NCBI GenBank assembly: GCA_019421105.1
Contig: JAHZFY010000035.1
Location: forward strand, 1-7,965
Direction: 5' to 3'
DNA length: 7,965 nucleotides
Source of the DNA: a bacterium
Lineage (GTDB): Bacteria; Bacillota_I; Bacilli_A; RFN20; CAG-826
Position numbers and translations under genes: made by a program. Below are positions 1 through 6,010 of the stretch, piece after piece; the stretch's first letter is position 1, and each line of letters starts with the position of its first letter. The notes beneath the pieces were generated by a model, which ran no database searches, was not told where the DNA came from, and saw only the letters and a list, made by a program, of their open reading frames with translations.

Positions 1-35
1 GCTAGCTGTTTAAATTGCACAAAATTTAAATGATA

Positions 36-2108
36 TTATTTGCCAAGTTCAACTCTATCAATTGCTTCCATGGTAATGGTTTTAGCGCTGCTATAATATT
101 CATATGTAACATTGAATTTAGTAGCAGACACAGCTTGGATGCCTGTTAAAACATTGCTACCATTACCACCTTCAACAGGTGTGATGACAAATTCTAATGT
201 ATCTTTATTCAATGTGTATGTAAATAAAGTGTAAGTAATATCAGGTGATCCCCAAGATGAATATTCATTTTGGAATACGCCCGTGCCATCAGCATTGAAG
301 TTTAATTTGTATGTATCAGAGTAATCCTTTTCGCAGTATAAAGTCTTAGTTGTAATAGTTTCATACACTGCTTCATATGTAGGTTTTTCAGATACAGTAA
401 TTGTTATTTCTTTTGCTAATTCTTCATTTGCTTTACAAGCGAATTTAATTTTGATTGTACCAGCTTGTTTTGCGGTAACAGTAAATGTTCCATCTTTATT
501 ATCGACGATATCATAATCTGCAGAATCAGCAAGTTTTGTAACTACAAATTCTTGTAGAGCACCTTCTGGTTTAATTTTAGCAGTAATTGTAGCGGTACTA
601 CCTACCACCATTTCAGTTTTATCAGCATCAACACTAATGCCACTTGCTGGAGGTAACACTGCTGTAAATTCAAATGTTTTTGTTTGACCTAAGCCATTAT
701 CAAAAACTAAATGGAATGTGCCTTCTTTTTTAACTTTGATACCAAAGTCATCTTCAATAAAGCCTTCTTCACCTTCTCCACAACCAATTAATTTAGGTTT
801 GATTTGAGTGAAATTATTATCCTTATTGATAAATTTAAAGCTTAATGTAGCTCCAACATAAGTTTCACCACCATTAGTGGAGTAATATGAATTGCCATCA
901 ATATAAGTTTTTGTATATAAATCATAATCGCTCATAACATAGTTATTTAAATCAACATTGCTATTGAATGTAGGTTTATAACCTCTAGTAGCGTTATATG
1001 TCAATGTTTCAGTTAAAACAATAGGTGCACCGTCTTGTAAGACACCATCAACGTATGATTCAGAATCATATTCGTTTTTAACAAGTGAAATTTCACTGAC
1101 AAAATTATCACCATCTAAAACGATATTGACAGTGGTAATATGGCCATTGCTATAAGAACCGGCTTTAGATTCGACAATTGTATAAGTTGCATGCAATTCA
1201 TCTTCACTTAATGTTTTTGTAACAGTTGCGGTTTCCCAATTATATCCATAAGATGCATTAAAATATGTTTTGCTTAAAATAGAGAATGCATCAAAGAATT
1301 TAACATTGATATTAGCGTCAGCTTCTTTAATTTCATAGTTTGTATCAATTGTTTCTTCATTGCTCAATTTTAAAATATCAATTTCTTCAGTGCCTGTACC
1401 AGAAGATGATTTTTTAACTAAACTATAATAATATCCATCTTTGATACCGCGTTCTTCATGATATGTCTTTCTAAAATCAGTTCCGTTAGTGTAATAAAAA
1501 CCATCGACTAAAAGTATGTCATTATTACCAACTTTAACATTAACATCATACATATCGTTATATGAAGTTTGATCTGTAGTGGTTTGTTTAAAACTAGCTT
1601 CTTTTAAATATTTACCATTATTTTCTTTTGTGGTTAGCAAAAATTCATCTAAAGTTTTAACACTAGTAGGTAAAGCATCAAAAGCCTCTGTAGTAAATTT
1701 GCTTGGATTTAAAACATCGCTTCCACCTAACACTTTAGTAGTTGTAGAAATAGTGATATCGTGATTTGGCATAACGAAGGCATAAGTTTCTGCAGAATCT
1801 AAAACTCTGTCGTTAATTTTGACTTGGCTAACTTCGTATTCTTGCCCTGTCACTTCAACTTTAAATTCAACTGTACTACCGGCTTTATAACCATTTTCAC
1901 CTTTTGCAGTTAAAATAGTAATTTTACTACCTAAACCTTCATCTAAAGCGATATTGAATTCAGTTTGTTCAGGTGTAGTAGTTGGTTCACTAGTCGATGT
2001 TTCACCACCATTTGTGCCTGTATTGCTAGAAGAGGTGTTAGGAGCACAGGCTGCTAATACACCAACACTAAGCAAGGTTAAGGCTAATAAATAGTTTCTT
2101 TTTTTCAT
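36..2108 (-). CDS. Large surface lipoprotein with InlB-type repeat and bacterial Ig-like domains, function unknown
   Basis: The 690-residue product is predicted to be exported and lipid-anchored on the outer face of the membrane. The N-terminus is Met-Lys-Lys-Arg, a hydrophobic stretch, then the lipobox L18-A19-A20-C21, with Cys21 as the expected lipidated residue. A Ser/Thr/Asn/Gly-rich stalk covers about residues 22-50. Residues about 51-125 resemble InlB B-type/Listeria-Bacteroides repeats, with a YKAGSTVEF strand and the closing motif FVMPNHDITIS. Residues about 126-400 are beta-rich and I do not recognise them. Residues about 400-485 look like another beta-sandwich, and about 491-572 resemble a Big_2-type Ig domain (VVGSTATITAKIKPEG). 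The last ~110 residues are a further beta-rich domain containing a LNFNADGTG strand-turn. The ATG at 2108 is supported by GGGGGAG (2114-2120) five bases upstream and by the signal peptide. The gene has its own promoter. Substrate-binding, adhesion or stalk roles are all possible; the sequence alone does not decide. Confidence 0.9.
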   Translation of the reverse strand: MKKRNYLLALTLLSVGVLAACAPNTSSSNTGTNGGETSTSEPTTTPEQTEFNIALDEGLGSKITILTAKGENGYKAGSTVEFKVEVTGQEYEVSQVKINDRVLDSAETYAFVMPNHDITISTTTKVLGGSDVLNPSKFTTEAFDALPTSVKTLDEFLLTTKENNGKYLKEASFKQTTTDQTSYNDMYDVNVKVGNNDILLVDGFYYTNGTDFRKTYHEERGIKDGYYYSLVKKSSSGTGTEEIDILKLSNEETIDTNYEIKEADANINVKFFDAFSILSKTYFNASYGYNWETATVTKTLSEDELHATYTIVESKAGSYSNGHITTVNIVLDGDNFVSEISLVKNEYDSESYVDGVLQDGAPIVLTETLTYNATRGYKPTFNSNVDLNNYVMSDYDLYTKTYIDGNSYYSTNGGETYVGATLSFKFINKDNNFTQIKPKLIGCGEGEEGFIEDDFGIKVKKEGTFHLVFDNGLGQTKTFEFTAVLPPASGISVDADKTEMVVGSTATITAKIKPEGALQEFVVTKLADSADYDIVDNKDGTFTVTAKQAGTIKIKFACKANEELAKEITITVSEKPTYEAVYETITTKTLYCEKDYSDTYKLNFNADGTGVFQNEYSSWGSPDITYTLFTYTLNKDTLEFVITPVEGGNGSNVLTGIQAVSATKFNVTYEYYSSAKTITMEAIDRVELGK

Positions 2109-2150
2109 TTATTCTCCCCCTTTTTATAAATAAAAAATAGAATCTCGCAT

Positions 2151-2175
2151 GTTTCATAACAATATGTATTGAAAC
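2151..2175 (-). promoter_or_regulatory. Inverted repeat in the 5' leader of the 690-residue lipoprotein mRNA
   Basis: GTTTCA (2151-2156) and TGAAAC (2170-2175) form a six-base inverted repeat with a 13-base spacer inside the predicted leader. On the transcribed strand an alternative short hairpin (CAAT-ACAT-ATTG) can form within the same segment. It could be a weak RNA structure or a protein site. I recognise no known riboswitch class, and the structure is small enough to be coincidental. Confidence 0.25.
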
Positions 2176-2182
2176 AACTTCG

Positions 2183-2194
2183 ATTGTTAACAAT
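2183..2194. promoter_or_regulatory. 12-bp perfect palindrome over the predicted transcription start, candidate operator
   Basis: ATTGTTAACAAT is a perfect 12-base palindrome that touches the -10 element (2193-2198) and covers the predicted start near 2186. A repressor bound here would block RNA polymerase. The half-site TTGTTAA or its complement also occurs at 2233-2239 and 2271-2277. The sequence is AT-rich, so chance is a real alternative. No regulator gene is visible in the window, and assignment as an operator is inference. Confidence 0.3.
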
Positions 2195-2221
2195 TATGCC
2201 ACGCTCATTTTTAAATGTAAA
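2193..2221 (-). promoter_or_regulatory. Vegetative-type promoter of the 690-residue lipoprotein gene
   Basis: Read on the minus strand, the -35 is TTTACA (2216-2221), followed by a 17-base spacer ending in TGG, and the -10 is CATAAT (2193-2198). Each hexamer matches the sigma-A consensus at five of six positions and the spacing is optimal. Transcription should start near 2186, giving a leader of roughly 75-80 bases before the ATG at 2108. It lies just downstream of the upstream gene's terminator, so this gene is probably transcribed independently. Confidence 0.75.
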
Positions 2222-2240
2222 CAATTTTTATTTTGTTAAT

Positions 2241-2272
2241 AAAAAAGACCACATATTAATATGTGGCCCTTT
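2241..2272 (-). terminator. Rho-independent terminator of the 859-residue lipoprotein gene
   Basis: Starting six bases past the stop codon on the minus strand, a 13-pair stem (2260-2272 with 2243-2255) closes a TTAA loop, and the U-rich tract (2241-2246 and beyond) follows at once. The core is the perfect palindrome CCACATATTAATATGTGG. Two of the outer pairs are G-U wobbles that exist only in the minus-strand RNA; the plus-strand RNA would have A-C mismatches at those positions. This marks the structure as a terminator for leftward transcription. Confidence 0.88.
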
Positions 2273-2278
2273 AACAAC

Positions 2279-4858
2279 CTACATTGGAGGTAATGGAGGA
2301 GGTGGCGGAGGAGGTAACATATTATTTACAACATCCATCTTAACCACATCGCCATCTAGATATAAGTAGAATGTGTCAAAGAAAATCGAGATTTTCACAC
2401 AGACGTGACCATTATATGCACATACAACATAATCATAATTCATAAATCCATCACTGAATGCATATTTTGATAGTTGAGTTAATTGATCAACGACTTTTTT
2501 AAATTCATAAGTTTTATCATTATGTGTGTATGATCCAACAAATAATTCAACATTGAAATCATATCGAGTGGCTGTATAAGTTAATTCGCCTTGTGTGAGT
2601 GTGACAGTTTTTACATCCTTATTAATAGTAAATGTAACCACTGTTGCTTTATTATCAACTGTACATGTAAATGTTGTTGTTTCATTGTTATGGTCGATGT
2701 TATTCACTTCAGCTTTAACACCATCAACATATAAAACATCTTCAACTAAATAAACAGCATGGTCCATCGCTTCAGTAAAATATACACCTTGATATTTAAA
2801 GATGTAATCAGCGACGTATTTAAGGTTGAAGGCTAATAAAGCATGGCCCTGTTTATATAGATAAATAGTTGTATCTAGCTTTGGATAATAGAAAGCGATA
2901 ATAGGTGTTGAAGTTCCATCCGCATTTGCTTTTAAAGATAAATTATAAGTATATTCAACACCGTATTCTAAACCATCCCCTGCATCGTTAGCAGTATCAG
3001 CGTAAAAATGTCCATCATCAGTTAAAGTAAATGATTCAGGTCCAAATTTGCCATTGAATGTATATGTGCCGATTAAACCTAAATATACATCGTAATTGAC
3101 ATATGATGTTATGAATTTATCGCCATCATTAGTGACAATATATTCATTAATTAAACCATTTAAACCGAGTTGTAAAATATGGGTTTTATTATCCAATGTG
3201 AATTTCATTGCATAAGTATATGTAAAATAATATTCAACATAATATGGTTCAATCGAGTAATCCACTTTTTGTCCTTTATATGTCAAACCTTCTTTGTTAT
3301 AAACGATTTCAACTTGATGATGAGATGTGTATTGATCATATGTTGATTCAACTAATGTTTTGATAAAAAACGGAGTAGTTTTATCTCCTTGTTTTAAAAC
3401 ATAAGACCCAATATTTTCTTGTAAGATCATGAATTGATAAGTATCATTATTAATTTTAAATTCAACATATGGATTATTTAATGTAGGAGTATAAACAAAA
3501 TATCCTTTTGCTTCTTTTCCTAAATATTTAACGTTTAAGTTCTCATCAATTTCAATTGCATCTACTTTATCTTTATTGATATAAACATACGCATTATTGA
3601 ATTTGCCTAAATATTCAGACTCATTTAAAAAATACACTACTTCGCCATTTAAATTAGCTTTAATAGAAACATTTGAAGTATTAGCTCTAAAATAAGCATC
3701 GTTACCATTAATTTTAGTTTTAATGCCTTTATGATTGTCATAAATGACATATGTAAATTCCTGATTCTTTCCATTGATGGTTAAAGTTTCAATAATTGCA
3801 TCAAAATCAAATGTAATATCGCGATATTTATATTCGCCATCTAATCCACTGGCGTCATCAAAAACATAATGTTCTTTAACGCCTTCAAGTTCAAAAATTA
3901 CACCGTAAGGAGTAGATTGTAACAATACTTCTTTATTTAAATAAGTGGTCTTCATAAAAGATCCATCATCTCTTACCACCATTTCATACCCAACTGCATC
4001 AGCGGTATCAAAGGTAATATTTTTATTAACTACATCAATACTTGTAATTAAATTCTCTGATTTAGTGGTAAATAATGACGTATTCATAAAGGCAGGATCA
4101 CTTACATATGAAGGATCATCAGAAAATGAATAATCATATAAATGGATGGAATTTTCAGTTTTTTTGACTTCAAATGAATAAAATAAATATTCATCAAAAT
4201 CATAAATATCCATCATTACTTTTGTGGTATTATCTTTGTTAACTTTATATGTTTTTGCATAATAAGTTGTGGTAAATAAACTGGTAGTGTAACCATATCC
4301 TACTGTAAAAGCATCGATATTAGAATCATAATAATCGCCAAATGTTAATACCAAATTAAACGGATCGCCGCTTCCATCAAAAGAATAACATCCCGCCATA
4401 AATTCAATAGAAGGCATAAATGTTAATACTTCATTATATTTTCCATCTTTTAATTCTTCTAAAACTAGTACTTGTTTTTCGTCTTCAGATAAATGCAAGC
4501 AATAAGTAGAAGGATTGATGATTGATTCATAATAAACATATGTAATATCAGCGGTTTTTTCTTCGCTAATATTTACTTTTTTAACTTCGAGTTTAGTAGG
4601 GATTAAATCTAAATTTAAATCACCTTCTATAACCGTTTTTTCATTAGTTACATTAATTACATTATTATGTCCAAAATATTTTCCAGATAAATCTTTAAAT
4701 TGTTCACTAGAAAATGTAGGTGGGACATATTCTGTTGTCGTTGTGGTTGTTTTGTCCTCAGTAGTTTCGGTTGTTGTAGACTTATCAGGAGGATTGCCAA
4801 CGCATCCAACTAGCAACATCGACGAAACTAAGAACAAAAAATACTTTGCTCTTTTCAT
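2279..4858 (-). CDS. Very large modular surface lipoprotein with polyproline C-terminus, function unknown
   Basis: The 859-residue product starts with a lipoprotein signal peptide (Met-Lys-Arg, hydrophobic core, lipobox L16-V17-G18-C19) and a Thr-rich stalk at about residues 26-45, so it should be anchored outside the cell. The rest is beta-rich and I match it to no named family. A recurring motif, hydrophobic-x-Gly-x-Tyr/Phe, opens degenerate modules near residues 57, 154, 337, 414, 480, 594, 687 and 772 (for example LSGKY, LDGEY, YLGKF, LIGTY, YQGVY, FVGSY). Each is followed by alternating hydrophobic strands with Asp/Asn-Gly turns, as in small lipocalin-like barrels. No tryptophan is present and about 80 residues are tyrosine. 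The last 12 residues hold a run of seven prolines, then Leu-Pro-Pro-Met. The ATG is supported by AGGGAG (4866-4871), seven bases upstream. The gene has its own promoter and terminator. Binding or scaffold roles are guesses. Confidence 0.9.
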   Translation of the reverse strand: MKRAKYFLFLVSSMLLVGCVGNPPDKSTTTETTEDKTTTTTTEYVPPTFSSEQFKDLSGKYFGHNNVINVTNEKTVIEGDLNLDLIPTKLEVKKVNISEEKTADITYVYYESIINPSTYCLHLSEDEKQVLVLEELKDGKYNEVLTFMPSIEFMAGCYSFDGSGDPFNLVLTFGDYYDSNIDAFTVGYGYTTSLFTTTYYAKTYKVNKDNTTKVMMDIYDFDEYLFYSFEVKKTENSIHLYDYSFSDDPSYVSDPAFMNTSLFTTKSENLITSIDVVNKNITFDTADAVGYEMVVRDDGSFMKTTYLNKEVLLQSTPYGVIFELEGVKEHYVFDDASGLDGEYKYRDITFDFDAIIETLTINGKNQEFTYVIYDNHKGIKTKINGNDAYFRANTSNVSIKANLNGEVVYFLNESEYLGKFNNAYVYINKDKVDAIEIDENLNVKYLGKEAKGYFVYTPTLNNPYVEFKINNDTYQFMILQENIGSYVLKQGDKTTPFFIKTLVESTYDQYTSHHQVEIVYNKEGLTYKGQKVDYSIEPYYVEYYFTYTYAMKFTLDNKTHILQLGLNGLINEYIVTNDGDKFITSYVNYDVYLGLIGTYTFNGKFGPESFTLTDDGHFYADTANDAGDGLEYGVEYTYNLSLKANADGTSTPIIAFYYPKLDTTIYLYKQGHALLAFNLKYVADYIFKYQGVYFTEAMDHAVYLVEDVLYVDGVKAEVNNIDHNNETTTFTCTVDNKATVVTFTINKDVKTVTLTQGELTYTATRYDFNVELFVGSYTHNDKTYEFKKVVDQLTQLSKYAFSDGFMNYDYVVCAYNGHVCVKISIFFDTFYLYLDGDVVKMDVVNNMLPPPPPPPLPPM
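2285..2314 (-). repeat. Polyproline-coding run at the C-terminus of the 859-residue lipoprotein
   Basis: Ten codons read Pro7-Leu-Pro-Pro, immediately before Met and the stop. The seven-proline run uses CCT, CCT, CCG, CCA, CCT, CCT, CCA, so it is not a simple slipped triplet repeat. Mixed codon use suggests the amino-acid run itself is maintained. Runs of three or more prolines are known to stall ribosomes unless EF-P helps. Confidence 0.85.
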
Positions 4859-4885
4859 AAAAAGTCTCCCTTCAATTTTGGTATA

Positions 4886-4914
4886 ATTTTATATGAAAGA
4901 TAGCAATGTGTAAA
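4886..4914 (-). promoter_or_regulatory. Vegetative-type promoter of the 859-residue lipoprotein gene
   Basis: On the minus strand the -35 is TTTACA (4909-4914), the spacer is 17 bases, and the -10 is TAAAAT (4886-4891). Both hexamers are five-of-six matches to consensus. The start should fall near 4879, leaving a short leader of about 20 bases that carries the AAGGGAGA ribosome site (4865-4872). The -35 hexamer is identical to that of the other lipoprotein gene. Confidence 0.75.
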
Positions 4915-4959
4915 TATTTATTGAATAATATATATAATTTTCAACGTAAAGAAAAGGTG

Positions 4960-4988
4960 TTGATTAACTATTGATACTTTTTTATCAT
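4960..4988 (+). promoter_or_regulatory. Candidate promoter of the acyltransferase gene, giving a near-leaderless mRNA
   Basis: TTGATT (4960-4965) and TATCAT (4983-4988) are separated by 17 bases, matching consensus at four and five of six positions. The predicted start, near 4995, is only a couple of bases before the ATG at 4997. This fits the lack of a Shine-Dalgarno sequence directly upstream of that ATG. An alternative -10, TATAAT at 4933-4938, lacks a convincing -35 but would give a leader of about 50 bases. Confidence 0.4.
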
Positions 4989-4996
4989 TAGATTGT

Positions 4997-5989
4997 ATGC
5001 AAAAAATAGAAAAAATTAACACTCTTCGTTTTATTTTAATCTTATTAGTTGTATTTGGACATTTTTTAGAAATGTTTAAAGGTGGAGAAGAAATTTACAT
5101 TGTCATATATACTTTCCATATGGCTGCATTTATTTTTTTAAGCGGTTATTTGGCTAAATTTGATAAGAAGAAAATATTAAAACTAGCTATTTGTTATTTT
5201 GTATTTCAAACAATATGGGAAGTAACTAACAGCATTAAATCTGGTAATTTTCATATTGATTATTTTAGGCCAACATGGATAATGTGGTATCTTTTTGCTC
5301 TGATTATTTTTTATATGCTTATACCACTTTTTGATGTTAAAGAAAGATATAAAAAGTTTTTGATATTGATATTGCTTTTTTCTTTATCTTTAATTGCTGG
5401 ATATAGCAATTGGATTGGTTATAATTTTTCTTTATCTAGAATTTTTACTTTTATGCCAATATTCTTTTTAGGATATTATCTTAAAAATTCAAAAGTGTTT
5501 AATGAATTGATTTTATGTGAAAATATGAAGTTAAAATCCATTATTGCACTTAAAATTATATCCTTTTTAATTATGCCATTATTAATTTACATGATAATTA
5601 ATTTTCCATTTAATAAATATATGCTTTATGGTTCTTATTCGTATGCATCTGCGCATTATAATCCTGCGATCAAAATATTTATATACGCTTTATCAATGAT
5701 ATGGATTTTATCATTATTAATGTTATTGCCAAAACAAAAAATACCGATTGTCTCTCATATCGGCATGAATACTTTACCGATATATATTCTTCATGGTTTT
5801 ATATTAAAATCTATTGGCACTTTAAATTATGATTTTGCTTTAAATATTATAATTAGTTTATCAGCTTCACTGATTATTATACTAGTATTTGGCAACAAAT
5901 ATGTTTCCAAAATAATAGATTTTGTTTGCTGCGGTGAATGGATATTTTATTTAACCAATAAATATAAAAAACTAGAAGATGCCAATTAA
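4997..5989 (+). CDS. Membrane acyltransferase family 3 protein (OafA/fucose-4-O-acetylase-like)
   Basis: The 330-residue protein is almost wholly hydrophobic with about ten predicted membrane helices, the usual form of Acyl_transf_3 enzymes. These move acetyl or other short acyl groups onto extracytoplasmic glycans or glycolipids. Family landmarks are visible. The first helix holds LRF and the motif VVFGHF with Arg11 and His22, the conserved pair expected near the active site. FHMAAFIFLSGY follows at about 40-51, then the TWIMWYLF segment near 92-98, FMPIFFLGYYLK mid-protein, and a C-terminal SHIGMNTLPIYILHGF block with His266. The length is on the short side but complete. The ATG is chosen because family members begin just before the first helix; an in-frame TGA at 4961-4963 limits upstream extension. 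No strong ribosome site is adjacent. The acceptor is unknown and no glycan-synthesis genes are adjacent. It is the only rightward gene here and reads as more AT-rich than its neighbours. Confidence 0.88.
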   Translation: MQKIEKINTLRFILILLVVFGHFLEMFKGGEEIYIVIYTFHMAAFIFLSGYLAKFDKKKILKLAICYFVFQTIWEVTNSIKSGNFHIDYFRPTWIMWYLFALIIFYMLIPLFDVKERYKKFLILILLFSLSLIAGYSNWIGYNFSLSRIFTFMPIFFLGYYLKNSKVFNELILCENMKLKSIIALKIISFLIMPLLIYMIINFPFNKYMLYGSYSYASAHYNPAIKIFIYALSMIWILSLLMLLPKQKIPIVSHIGMNTLPIYILHGFILKSIGTLNYDFALNIIISLSASLIIILVFGNKYVSKIIDFVCCGEWIFYLTNKYKKLEDAN

Positions 5990-6010
5990 ATTAAAGAATA
6001 TTAATTAACG
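5990..6010. other. Short convergent gap with no recognisable terminator
   Basis: Only 21 bases separate the stop codons of the rightward acyltransferase and the leftward amylase. The stretch is almost pure A/T (it includes the palindrome TTAATTAA) and lacks a GC-containing stem with a T run on either strand. I also see none just inside either gene end. Confidence 0.6.

Noticed and set aside
9..30. Inverted repeat TTTAAATT...AATTTAAA just downstream of the 690-residue lipoprotein gene
   Set aside because: It is A/T only and no T tract follows on the minus strand before the window edge, so it cannot be supported as a terminator.
1579..1764. Plus-strand open frame of 61 codons
   Set aside because: It lies wholly inside the 690-residue lipoprotein gene on the opposite strand, with no ribosome site and no recognisable product.
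2169..2369. Plus-strand open frame with a Gly-rich run
   Set aside because: The glycines are the complement of the polyproline codons of the minus-strand lipoprotein, and the frame also crosses its terminator. No ribosome site is seen.
3945..4133. Plus-strand open frame of 62 codons
   Set aside because: It is antisense to the 859-residue lipoprotein gene, with no start signals or family resemblance.
4730..4780. GTT/ACA-like triplet repeat as a phase-variable tract
   Set aside because: It encodes the Thr-rich stalk of the lipoprotein with mixed codons. A triplet change would not shift the frame, so on/off switching is not expected.
4882..4887. Perfect TATAAT on the plus strand
   Set aside because: There is no -35 at a proper distance, since the upstream bases fall into the lipoprotein start region. 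It overlaps the better supported minus-strand promoter.
4970..4996. Nine-codon N-terminal extension of the acyltransferase from an ATT codon preceded by AAAAGGTG
   Set aside because: ATT starts are very rare, the spacing is long, and family members normally begin right before the first helix, as the ATG at 4997 does.
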